Shown here piece by piece: positions 1-7,083 of a DNA stretch of 46,436 bases. Under the pieces are notes generated by a model, which had not been told where the DNA came from, made no database searches, and saw only the letters and a list, made by a program, of their open reading frames with translations. Within the stretch, counting starts at the first letter, position 1. Each line of letters begins with the position of its first letter. The stretch is taken from NCBI GenBank assembly GCA_028749205.1, contig JAQULR010000001.1, forward strand, positions 16,404 through 62,839, read 5' to 3'. The translations under genes and the position numbers were made by a program. This DNA is from Acidobacteriota bacterium. GTDB taxonomy: Bacteria; Acidobacteriota; Aminicenantia; Aminicenantales; Saccharicenantaceae.

Positions 1-57
1 GAGAATAATCTATCCACAGAAGGAAAATCGTTCTGGTTGGCCCGAGCTATTTTTTAA
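1..57 (+). CDS. possible 3' tail of an upstream gene (partial)
   Basis: Frame 1 is open from the first base to a TAA at 55-57 and encodes 18 residues ending in SFWLARAIF. This may be the end of a gene that begins outside the window. Eighteen codons is too short to tell a real tail from chance, and no family is recognisable. Confidence 0.2.
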   Translation, partial: ENNLSTEGKSFWLARAIF

Positions 58-231
58 TAACCCAGGTAAACTGAGATTTACTATCAGTATAAAAATGGTC
101 AAGATCTGTTGGCTTTTGAATTTAGCTGCCAGCAGCTTAGCTCTATTCCCCTAAAGCAGAGGATCCTGGCATCTAATTTGCTCTTTTTGAAGATGCCCGC
201 TAAGGGCAGAATAAATTAAAAGGAGGTTAAC

Positions 232-456
232 ATGAAAAACAACACTTCAAAAAAACTTTTGGTAATCACCCTACTTTTTGCGGCAATTTTCTCTCTACTC
301 CCCGGAGTCATTCAAGCTGCCAAAGTTGATTGCTTCGCCGAATTTGAAAGATGTATTAACGAGGATGTCAGGACCTCATTTTTCAAGGGCTTTTTTGATT
401 TCCTGGATTGCGAGACCTCGCTGGCAGCCTGCCTGAAAAAAGCATTTAGCAATTAG
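232..456 (+). CDS. small secreted protein with two CX6C pairs
   Basis: This encodes 74 residues whose family I do not recognise. An N-terminal signal peptide is clear: lysines at 7-8, a hydrophobic stretch at about 9-28 and a likely cleavage after AxA-like residues near 29-30. The mature part is about 44 residues and contains exactly four cysteines, C34, C41, C60 and C67, arranged as two CX6C pairs. The spacing suggests a two-helix hairpin held by two disulfides, which is inference. An excellent ribosome-binding site (AAGGAGG, about 221-227) precedes the ATG, suggesting high expression. A strong hairpin lies 50 bp downstream, before the beta-propeller gene. A membrane-anchored CPAC thioredoxin-fold protein two genes away could be its disulfide partner. 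It could be a structural, toxin-like or signalling peptide; the sequence does not decide. Confidence 0.75.
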   Translation: MKNNTSKKLLVITLLFAAIFSLLPGVIQAAKVDCFAEFERCINEDVRTSFFKGFFDFLDCETSLAACLKKAFSN

Positions 457-505
457 GGTAAAGAAGCATCATGAAAGACATTGCCGCTATTTACAAAAGC
501 AAAAT

Positions 506-533
506 GGGAGGGCCTCTTCTTGGGGCCCCTCTC
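506..533 (+). terminator. GC-rich hairpin between the small secreted gene and the propeller gene
   Basis: Bases 506-514 pair with 524-533 (one bulged C at 526, one G-U pair), giving a 9-bp GC-rich stem with a 9-nt loop. An A-rich run (about 495-504) lies before it and a pyrimidine-rich tail (CTCTTCATCT) after it. This is the shape of a leaky intrinsic terminator or an mRNA 3'-end stabiliser. It would let the small secreted protein be made in excess of the downstream genes. If the propeller gene started at the upstream ATG (471), this hairpin would sit inside coding sequence. Confidence 0.5.
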
Positions 534-551
534 TTCATCTGGGGAATACCA

Positions 552-1616
552 TTGACCGGAAAATTCTTTACCACATTTTTTCTGTCCCTCATAATAAGTC
601 TTGGTTTGTTGTTTCTGTCGACACCAGACCTTCAGGCCTCAACAGCTCAAAAGAAAATAGTAGAGAAGCTAATTCCGTTAATAGAGGACTCTTCTCTTTT
701 TTATGGACAAGACCAGAATTATTTCTTTAATTCGCCCAGCTGTCTACAGGTGACCGATGAATGTATCTATGTATTGGATACCAGTAACCACAGATTGCAG
801 ATCTTCGACTTAAATGGCAAATTCCTAAAATCAATCGGAGGCCCTGGTCAAGCTCCTGGAGAATTCAACAATCCTGAAGGTATGTTTATTGATGCCAAAA
901 GAAATATCATCTATGTAGCTGATACCAGAAATCTCAGACTTCAGGTGTTGAGCCTTGAGGGAAAAGTAGAATCAACTGTCAATCTTAATTTTCCCCCAGT
1001 AGGAGTGGCAGTTAGAGAAGAGAAAATTTATCTTCTGGCATTCCCGGGCAACACTCTTATTCGGAAAGAAGAGCCGCTGGTAAAAATCTACCGACAAGAT
1101 TTCAGCCCGGCCGGCGCTTTTTTCAAGCCAGTCAAAACCGATGACTTAGTAATGAATATTATGGCTAATCAGCTTGCTTTTAAGATGGATCGCTCAGGTC
1201 AACTGGTTTGTGCCAGAAAGTTTGCTCTTAATCAGGTCCAGGTTTATGATCATCAGGACCAGCTAAGCCATAGCTTTGAAATAATTTATAAAGGTAGCAG
1301 CGTGGCCAAACCTGAGCTTAACTTTAAAATCAAAAGTGACCTTGACCTAACAAAAATTGCTTTTATCTTAGCCGACCTGGCCTTCGATTCTGAGAATAAT
1401 TATTATTTTTTAGCTGGGATTACCGGTAGGAAAGCAGATGACCAGATCGATAAAGAACGAGAAATTTATAAATACAGTCAGCAGGGTAAGTATCTGGGAA
1501 CAATGGTTCTTCCCGAGCAGGCTATCCTGATGGCCATCGGGTCAGATGATTCAATTTATCTCATAGACAGTAACTATTCGCTCAGAAAATTCAGAGTCAA
1601 GAGGAATCGCCAGTGA
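552..1616 (+). CDS. secreted NHL-repeat (6-bladed beta-propeller) protein
   Basis: The frame contains NHL-type propeller repeats: SNHRLQIFDLNGKFLKSIG, then GEFNNPEGMFID and IIYVADTRNLRLQVLSLEGK, with further weaker blades to the C-terminus. NHL propellers are binding scaffolds, usually for proteins or ligands, without intrinsic catalysis. The longest open frame begins at ATG 471, which would place 27 unusual residues before the signal sequence and put a strong hairpin in the coding region. A TTG at 552 gives a canonical signal peptide (MTGKFFTTFFLSLIISLG..., hydrophobic to about residue 22) with GGGGA 6 nt upstream, so I prefer it (354 aa). The gene follows the small CX6C protein and overlaps the next gene by 4 bp (GTGA), so the three are probably co-transcribed. 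The ligand is unknown; the small secreted protein is an obvious candidate, by inference only. Confidence 0.75.
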   Translation: MTGKFFTTFFLSLIISLGLLFLSTPDLQASTAQKKIVEKLIPLIEDSSLFYGQDQNYFFNSPSCLQVTDECIYVLDTSNHRLQIFDLNGKFLKSIGGPGQAPGEFNNPEGMFIDAKRNIIYVADTRNLRLQVLSLEGKVESTVNLNFPPVGVAVREEKIYLLAFPGNTLIRKEEPLVKIYRQDFSPAGAFFKPVKTDDLVMNIMANQLAFKMDRSGQLVCARKFALNQVQVYDHQDQLSHSFEIIYKGSSVAKPELNFKIKSDLDLTKIAFILADLAFDSENNYYFLAGITGRKADDQIDKEREIYKYSQQGKYLGTMVLPEQAILMAIGSDDSIYLIDSNYSLRKFRVKRNRQ

Positions 1617-2215
1617 AAAATCTAAAGGTTTTGCTTCCTGGATTCATTTTATTCTCGCTCTCCCTTCTCTGGGGCTACCATAATCGGATACAGTTCAACC
1701 AATGCTATCAATTCAATCAAGAACTGCTTCAAGAATTGAAGTCAGTTAGCAGAACCGAGAAACCAGAAGAGCACTTTTTGGATGAGGGAGATAGCTTCGA
1801 CCATCCGCTTACCCTATCACTGATAGACGACCGCACAGTATCTCTTGGGGCGCAGGATTCATGTCTGCTCATTTTTTTCGAGACTGCCTGTCCGGCCTGC
1901 CTGCAAGCAGCCCTGGAACTCTATTTAGATTTTCTTCCGTATGAAGAGCAGGGATTATCTATTATCTCAGTGAGCCGTGACCTGCGAGAGAACCTGCTTT
2001 CCTTAACCAGTGAGCTCAACTGGCCGATGGCCATAGCTCATGATTCTACAGGCCAACTTCACCGACTTTTTCGGATTTCTAGCACTCCATCCATAGTTTT
2101 TATTGGCCAGGGAGTTATAAAACTAAAAGCCAACGCCATGTCTATCGATCGGCGGTTATCTGAATTTCATCAGGTGATTGCGGAAGTCAGGCATCTCCCT
2201 CCAGGCACCTCTTAA
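1613..2215 (+). CDS. membrane-anchored thioredoxin-fold (TlpA/redoxin-like) protein
   Basis: This 200-residue protein starts at a GTG that overlaps the stop of the propeller gene (GTGA), indicating translational coupling. One N-terminal membrane segment (about residues 5-22) anchors an extracytoplasmic domain. The thioredoxin-like core carries a CPAC active site (C93 and C96, in FFETACPAC) and the cis-proline loop STPSIVF (P159), both diagnostic of thiol-disulfide oxidoreductases. Additional cysteines are C31 and C84. Family members such as TlpA, ResA and MauD reduce or form disulfides in exported proteins. Beside a secreted four-cysteine protein, a role in its folding is a reasonable inference. 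A peroxidase role is unlikely because the AhpC peroxidatic PxxxTxxC motif is absent. Confidence 0.8.
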   Translation: MKNLKVLLPGFILFSLSLLWGYHNRIQFNQCYQFNQELLQELKSVSRTEKPEEHFLDEGDSFDHPLTLSLIDDRTVSLGAQDSCLLIFFETACPACLQAALELYLDFLPYEEQGLSIISVSRDLRENLLSLTSELNWPMAIAHDSTGQLHRLFRISSTPSIVFIGQGVIKLKANAMSIDRRLSEFHQVIAEVRHLPPGTS

Positions 2216-2240
2216 GACGATTGGCCGCATGTCTGCTGGC

Positions 2241-2259
2241 AAGTAGTCGGGACTTTTTT
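2241..2259 (+). terminator. weak terminator-like hairpin
   Basis: AAGT-(7 nt)-ACTT is followed by a run of six T. The stem is only 4 bp, so this is a marginal candidate for ending the three-gene secreted locus. Confidence 0.25.
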
Positions 2260-2322
2260 CATGAATACTGCTCGAAACACCTTAGCAATTATTCGCTGAT
2301 CTTCTCTGATACTTTTTTAGCC

Positions 2323-2384
2323 AAAAATCGGTGGCTTGACATAACTGGTCCCTAATCTTTAATATACTCAGGACACCGATTTTT
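2323..2384. repeat. 11-bp perfect inverted repeat enclosing the accA promoter
   Basis: AAAAATCGGTG (2323-2333) and its exact reverse complement CACCGATTTTT (2374-2384) are separated by 40 bp. The -35 and -10 elements lie entirely between the arms. The second arm ends in a T run. The repeat could be paired operator half-sites, a cruciform, or the stem of a long hairpin in read-through RNA. Confidence 0.6.
2336..2365 (+). promoter_or_regulatory. sigma70-type promoter for accA-hisS-aspS
   Basis: TTGACA (2336-2341), an 18-bp spacer and TAATAT (2360-2365) form a near-consensus promoter. Transcription would start near 2372, leaving about 42 nt before the accA ATG, with a GAGAG ribosome-binding site. 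Confidence 0.65.
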
Positions 2385-2413
2385 TGATACAATTATTAAA
2401 AAGAGAGTACCAG

Positions 2414-3379
2414 ATGAAGGAAAAGATTGATTTTTATTCTCTGGAGCAACCCATAGTTGTTCTAAAGGAGCAGATTGAGGCCCTGGAGGCCAGTGAAGAT
2501 TCCAATCGAAAGGAAAAGATAGCTACTATAAAAAATCAGATAGAAAAGGAATGGGAAAGAATTGTCCCGATGCTGTCCTCAGTACATATAGTCCAGATTG
2601 CCCGCCATCCAAAGAGACCTTATACTCTCGACTATGTTAATGCCCTTTTCCAGGATTTTATTGAATTTCACGGAGACCGCCGGTTTGCCGATGATCCAGC
2701 CCTGGTGGCCGGACTGGCTTTCTACAGAGGGCAGACTGTCGCAGTCATCGGTCATCAGAAAGGGAGAACCACCAAAGCCCGGATAGAACGCAATTTCGGT
2801 CAGCCCAATCCTGAGGGCTACCGTAAGGCCCTGCGAATCATGCAGATGGCAGAAAAATTCGGTTTCCCAGTCATTACTTTTGTAGATACTCCTGGAGCTT
2901 ACCCCGGCCTGGGTGCCGAAGAGCGGGGTCAGGCTGAAGCCATAGCTTACAACCTGAAAATAATTTCTCGCCTCAAGACCCCCATCATCAACATAATCAT
3001 CGGGGAGGGCGGAAGCGGTGGAGGGCTTGGCATCGGCTTCGGTGATGCCCTGCTGATGCTGGAATATGCTTTCTATTCGGTTATCTCCCCTGAAGGTTGT
3101 GCGGCCATCTTATGGAAAGACCAAGGACCGATGGCGGTGGAGCGGGCAGCTGAAAATCTCGGCCTGCGCTCTACTAAGCTGCTGGAACTTGGAATAGTAG
3201 ACAAATTGATCCCGGAGCCGCCCGGGGGTGCCCATATGGATTATGAAACGACTTTTAAGAATGTCGACAGGTATCTAAACCAGACCCTAAAGAAGATACA
3301 GGAGCTTTCCTTAGAAGACTTATTAGCAGAACGCTACCGCAAAATCAGACGGCAGGGGATGTTCGAAATAAAAAATTAG
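2414..3379 (+). CDS. accA: acetyl-CoA carboxylase carboxyltransferase subunit alpha
   Basis: AccA and AccD form the carboxyltransferase that moves CO2 from carboxybiotin to acetyl-CoA, giving malonyl-CoA for fatty-acid synthesis. The sequence has the family's typical blocks: RHPKRPYTLDYV, the GDRRFADDPALVAGLA segment, GHQKGRTTKARIERNFG, FVDTPGAYPGLGAEERGQAEAIA and the glycine-rich GEGGSGGGLGIGFGD oxyanion region. From ATG 2414 the protein is 321 residues, matching the usual 315-325. An upstream TTG (2384) would add 10 residues, but ATG 2414 has GAGAG at a good distance and is preferred. accD is not in the window. It leads a block with hisS and aspS (49-bp and 29-bp gaps). Confidence 0.95.
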   Translation: MKEKIDFYSLEQPIVVLKEQIEALEASEDSNRKEKIATIKNQIEKEWERIVPMLSSVHIVQIARHPKRPYTLDYVNALFQDFIEFHGDRRFADDPALVAGLAFYRGQTVAVIGHQKGRTTKARIERNFGQPNPEGYRKALRIMQMAEKFGFPVITFVDTPGAYPGLGAEERGQAEAIAYNLKIISRLKTPIINIIIGEGGSGGGLGIGFGDALLMLEYAFYSVISPEGCAAILWKDQGPMAVERAAENLGLRSTKLLELGIVDKLIPEPPGGAHMDYETTFKNVDRYLNQTLKKIQELSLEDLLAERYRKIRRQGMFEIKN

Positions 3380-3428
3380 CTTTTGAAGGGCTGACTGAAT
3401 TCAGGAGACTCACCGCAGGCTGAATAAA

Positions 3429-4700
3429 ATGAACAAAGACCAGCTAAAAAAAGGACTAACAGCCATCAAAGGCACCAGGGATATCCTGCCTGAAGAAGCC
3501 CAATTGTGGCAGATAGTTGAAGCTATGGCTAAGAGCATCTTTGAACTCTATGCTTATCGAGAACTTCGGGCTCCAGTGATCGAGCCAACCGAACTTTTTG
3601 AAAAGGGAACCGGGGCCTCTTCTGATATCGTTACGAAAGAAATGTACACCTTTAACGATAAAGGGGGACGTTCTGTCACCCTTAGGCCTGAATATACTCC
3701 TTCGGTGGTCAGGGCCATAATAGAGCATCGGCTTGACCTCCAGGGTTTCCCCTTGCGTTTCTATTACATCGGCCCAATGTTCCGTTATGACCGGCCTCAA
3801 AAAGGCAGGTACCGCCAGTTTCACCAGATAGATGTGGAAGTTTTTGGAGAAAAGGACCCGGCCGTGGATGCTGAGATCGTAGAAATGGCCCATCGGTTAC
3901 TTAATAAACTTGGGGTAGGAAATGTTATGACTTTGGTCAACTCAGTTGGGTGTAAGAGCTGCCGCCCGACATATGGCCAGGCACTCAGAAAGGTGGCTCT
4001 TGAATCCCTTGATAAGCTCTGCCCGGATTGCCAGAGAAAAGCTGAATTGAACCCCCTTCGAATTTTCGACTGCAAGCTCGAAACCTGCCAGAAGACCGCC
4101 AGTACTTTCCCACTAATAACTGACTTTCTCTGTGCTGAGTGTCGGGAACATTTTGAGAAATTTTTAAGCTACCTCGATTTTTACGGCATTAGTTATAAAA
4201 TCGAACCCACTCTGGTTCGCGGTCTTGACTACTACACCAAAACTGCCTTTGAAATTGTGACCGGTGACCTTGGTAGCCAGAATGCTATCTGCGGTGGAGG
4301 CCGTTATGATGATATGGTCAAGGAATTTGGCGGCCCCGAACTCTGCGGCATTGGTTTTGCCATGGGCCTGGAAAGACTGCTGTCCGTGGCTAAAATTAGT
4401 CCAGCCCGGAAAAATTTTGTTTATTTCGCCTATATGGGTGAAGAGGCTAAAAAAGAAAGCCTGCGGGTAGCCAGATATCTGCGCTCAAAAGGTATAGAAT
4501 GTCTGGTAGAATTTAAAGACCGCGGCTTAAAAGCTCATTTCAGCCGGGCAAATAAAATTGGAGCCAATTGGGTATTAATAATAGGTGAAGATGAACTGAG
4601 CCAAGGTAAACTGCAGATTAAAGATATGGTGACTTCCAAACAGCACCAAGGAACAGCTGAAGAGTTAGCTCGCATATTGACAGATAAAAGGAGCCAGTAA
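3429..4700 (+). CDS. hisS: histidyl-tRNA synthetase
   Basis: This cytoplasmic class II synthetase charges tRNA-His. It shows class II motif 2 (MFRYDRPQKGRYRQFHQIDVE), the histidine-specific LVRGLDYYTKTAFE block and motif 3 (GGGRYDDMVKEFGG ... GIGFAMGLERLL), followed by a C-terminal anticodon-binding domain. The length of 423 residues is normal. An insertion at about residues 180-240 holds CxxC pairs (CKSC, CPDC, CAEC plus single cysteines), a zinc-ribbon-like insert seen in many bacterial HisRS. The ribosome-binding site is weak, although AGGCTGAATAAA precedes the ATG. The pairing of hisS with aspS is common in bacteria. Confidence 0.95.
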   Translation: MNKDQLKKGLTAIKGTRDILPEEAQLWQIVEAMAKSIFELYAYRELRAPVIEPTELFEKGTGASSDIVTKEMYTFNDKGGRSVTLRPEYTPSVVRAIIEHRLDLQGFPLRFYYIGPMFRYDRPQKGRYRQFHQIDVEVFGEKDPAVDAEIVEMAHRLLNKLGVGNVMTLVNSVGCKSCRPTYGQALRKVALESLDKLCPDCQRKAELNPLRIFDCKLETCQKTASTFPLITDFLCAECREHFEKFLSYLDFYGISYKIEPTLVRGLDYYTKTAFEIVTGDLGSQNAICGGGRYDDMVKEFGGPELCGIGFAMGLERLLSVAKISPARKNFVYFAYMGEEAKKESLRVARYLRSKGIECLVEFKDRGLKAHFSRANKIGANWVLIIGEDELSQGKLQIKDMVTSKQHQGTAEELARILTDKRSQ

Positions 4701-4729
4701 AAGGCCAAGATAACCTCAGGAAAAATCAA

Positions 4730-6520
4730 ATGGCTAAGACTGCTGAGACGAATCAAAGCTCGAAAAGAACCACCTATTGTGGTGATTTGCGGGAAGACCA
4801 TGCCGGGCAGGAAGTGGTCCTGACTGGCTGGGTTCAGCGGGTCCGGGATATCGGGAATCTGGTTTTTGTTGACCTGAGAGATCGCACGGGTTTGGTCCAG
4901 TTAGTAGCCAGAAATGAGCAGCCAGAGCTCTTAGAGCAAGCTAAAAAATTAAGAAGCGAATTTATTATCAAGGTCCGAGGCACGGTAAAAAAGAGAGAAG
5001 CAGGAGCTAGCAATCCTTCGATGCCCACAGGTGAGGTTGAGGTCGAGCTATCTGAAATAAAGATTCTAAACCTAGCTAAAATTCCGCCTTTTGTTATCAC
5101 TGACCCTCCTCAGGCAGCTGAAGAATTACGCTTTAAATACCGGTATCTTGACCTAAGGCGGCCGGCCATGCAGCGCAATATTTTCCTCCGGCATCAGGCA
5201 GCTCTGCTAACCAGAAACTTTTTGAGTCAAAAAGACTTTATCGAAATAGAGACCCCGTTTTTAACCAAATCTACCCCCGAGGGGGCTCGGGATTACTTAG
5301 TACCAAGCCGGATCCATAAAGGAAAATTTTATGCCCTGCCTCAATCTCCTCAGCTTTTCAAACAGATGTTGATGATCGCTGGATTTGACCGCTACTTTCA
5401 GATTGTCCGGTGCTTTAGAGATGAAGATCTTCGGGCAGATCGTCAACCTGAGTTCACCCAAATAGACATAGAAATGAGTTTTATTGAACGCGAAGATCTT
5501 TTCGACTTGACCGAAGAACTGATGGTTGAATTTTTCAGTCTGGCTGGAGAAAAGGTTAGCCGGCCTTTCCCAAAGCTTGGATATGAAGAAGCCATGAACA
5601 GATATGGTACAGACAAGCCTGACCTGAGAGACCCGATTGCCATTGAGGATTTGACCCAACTGGCCAGCCAATCTGGTTCGGAACTCTTATCAGGAATAAT
5701 ACAAAATGGTGGGGCGGTAAAAGGTTTGCTGGTTAAAGGGGGAGGCAGCTTGCCCCGCTCGAGACTGGATAAGTTGCAGGAAGAGGCCAAAATCCTCGGG
5801 GCAGGAGGTCTTATCTGGATAAAGAAAACTGAAAACGGCTTAAAAAGCTCTCTGAAATTAGAACCGGAAAAAATGAGAACTATCTGGGAAAGACTTAACG
5901 CCGAAGACCAGGACCTGGAATTGTTGGTAGCTTCCCCTGGAGAAGTGGCCTCAAGAGTCCTGGGTGAGTTCCGCAAAAATTTTATTTTAGAAAAAATCAA
6001 AGCCGGAAAACTGCCAGACATGAATTTAGCTTTCTGCTGGGTGACCGATTTTCCGCTTTTCGAATGGAGTGAAGAAGACCAGAAGATTGTCTCTGTCCAC
6101 CATCCTTTCACTTCTCCGCATCCCTCTGACCTGGACCTAATGGAGCAGGATCCTTTTAAAGTTAAAGCTCTGGCTTATGACCTGGTGATCAATGGCTATG
6201 AGGTAGGCGGCGGCTCTATCAGAATTCACCAGCCGGAAACTCAAGCTAAAGTTTTTAAGGTCCTCGGATTGACCCCAGAACAAGCTGAAGAAAAATTTGG
6301 CTTTTTCTTAGAGGCCCTGACCTACGGAGCTCCTCCCCATGGGGGAATTGCCCTGGGTTTTGATCGATTAGTGATGCTGCTGTGTGGAGAAGAATCTATC
6401 AGAGAAGTCATCCCTTTCCCTAAAACTACCAGTGCCCTGTGCCTTCTAACCGGTTCTCCTTCTGCGGTAGATGAAAACCAGCTAGCTGAACTCGGCCTTA
6501 AAATCAAAAAACAAATATAA
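4730..6520 (+). CDS. aspS: aspartyl-tRNA synthetase (bacterial type with GAD insert)
   Basis: This class II synthetase of 596 residues has the long bacterial form. The N-terminal OB-fold anticodon domain is at about 15-115 (GWVQRVRDIGNLVFVDLRDR). The catalytic core follows (YRYLDLRRPAMQRNI, TPEGARDYLVPSR, FRDEDLRADRQPEFTQIDIE). A GAD insertion domain is at about 300-415, and motif 3 is in GGIALGFDRLVMLL. CAGGA lies 8 nt upstream of the ATG. It could be discriminating or non-discriminating (charging tRNA-Asn as well); the sequence alone does not decide and gatCAB is not visible here. It ends the accA-hisS-aspS block; base composition drops sharply just after it. Confidence 0.95.
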   Translation: MAKTAETNQSSKRTTYCGDLREDHAGQEVVLTGWVQRVRDIGNLVFVDLRDRTGLVQLVARNEQPELLEQAKKLRSEFIIKVRGTVKKREAGASNPSMPTGEVEVELSEIKILNLAKIPPFVITDPPQAAEELRFKYRYLDLRRPAMQRNIFLRHQAALLTRNFLSQKDFIEIETPFLTKSTPEGARDYLVPSRIHKGKFYALPQSPQLFKQMLMIAGFDRYFQIVRCFRDEDLRADRQPEFTQIDIEMSFIEREDLFDLTEELMVEFFSLAGEKVSRPFPKLGYEEAMNRYGTDKPDLRDPIAIEDLTQLASQSGSELLSGIIQNGGAVKGLLVKGGGSLPRSRLDKLQEEAKILGAGGLIWIKKTENGLKSSLKLEPEKMRTIWERLNAEDQDLELLVASPGEVASRVLGEFRKNFILEKIKAGKLPDMNLAFCWVTDFPLFEWSEEDQKIVSVHHPFTSPHPSDLDLMEQDPFKVKALAYDLVINGYEVGGGSIRIHQPETQAKVFKVLGLTPEQAEEKFGFFLEALTYGAPPHGGIALGFDRLVMLLCGEESIREVIPFPKTTSALCLLTGSPSAVDENQLAELGLKIKKQI

Positions 6521-6564
6521 ACTGGGTAGGCAAACAAAAGATTTTTCGCATATTTTATTTCGTT

Positions 6565-6570
6565 TATAAT
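6565..6570 (+). promoter_or_regulatory. -10 element of the nuclease gene
   Basis: A consensus TATAAT lies 18 nt upstream of the nuclease ATG. No convincing -35 is visible at the expected distance (TTTTTC at 6542-6547). The nuclease therefore probably has its own, weaker promoter, separate from the methyltransferase. Confidence 0.4.
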
Positions 6571-6587
6571 AAGGTAAAGTAAAAATC

Positions 6588-7082
6588 ATGCCAGGCAATC
6601 GTGAAGAAAGAGGCCGAAGGGCCTCAATTGAGGGCTTCGCTAACGAAAAAATTCTATGTGGAATCCTTATGAAAAAATATGGAAACGTGTCGTTAGTCGA
6701 TCTGCCACTTTCACCTTATGACATTATCATCGTTAGAAAATTAGCCAGTGGTTCAGAAGATATTATCAGAATTCAGTCTAAAACCGCAAGAAAATCAGTA
6801 AGCTTTATAGGCGGATCTCGTGGAGGCATAGATAGAACATATAAGTCTGGAGTTAAAACATATATTCAAACAACAAAGCATTCTGATTGTGTAGTTGGGG
6901 TTCATCATGAGGATAATAAAACAGAATTATACTTTGTTCCTACAGTTTTAATAGAGAAATTGGGAAAGAAATCTATCTCTTTAACAAAGATATGTAAGTT
7001 GAAGGAAAATTATGAAATTCTTGAAAACTGTAAGAATAAATCTTTCGTTCTCAAAAAAGCAAAAGAATTTAAAATTTTATAG
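6588..7082 (+). CDS. putative restriction endonuclease, PD-(D/E)XK-like fold
   Basis: This 164-residue protein resembles small PD-(D/E)XK nucleases of the group I intron-associated type. It has an N-terminal helix with GRRASIEGFANEKI, then D45 in SPYDIIIVRK, 17 residues, and Q63-S-K65 in IRIQSKTA, giving a D-X(n)-(E/Q)-X-K metal and catalytic signature. This is followed by an aromatic strand pattern ending in TELYFVPTVLIE. It converges on a DNA methyltransferase gene with 1 bp between the stop codons, so a type II restriction role is the best reading (inference). The pair is clearly more AT-rich than aspS and the M16 genes on either side, with AAA/ATA-rich codons, suggesting horizontal acquisition. 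Alternatives are an orphan homing or repair nuclease. The recognition sequence cannot be read. Confidence 0.6.
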   Translation: MPGNREERGRRASIEGFANEKILCGILMKKYGNVSLVDLPLSPYDIIIVRKLASGSEDIIRIQSKTARKSVSFIGGSRGGIDRTYKSGVKTYIQTTKHSDCVVGVHHEDNKTELYFVPTVLIEKLGKKSISLTKICKLKENYEILENCKNKSFVLKKAKEFKIL

Positions 7083-7083
7083 T

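Noticed and set aside
10-18. CTATCCACA, one mismatch from a DnaA box (TTATCCACA)
   Set aside because: A single near-match with no cluster and no AT-rich unwinding element or dnaA gene nearby. An origin cannot be claimed here or at the rpmH-carD gap.
5443-6111. 222-codon minus-strand ORF opposite aspS
   Set aside because: It is long but is a serine-rich antisense shadow of a highly conserved gene, with no ribosome-binding site or recognisable domain.
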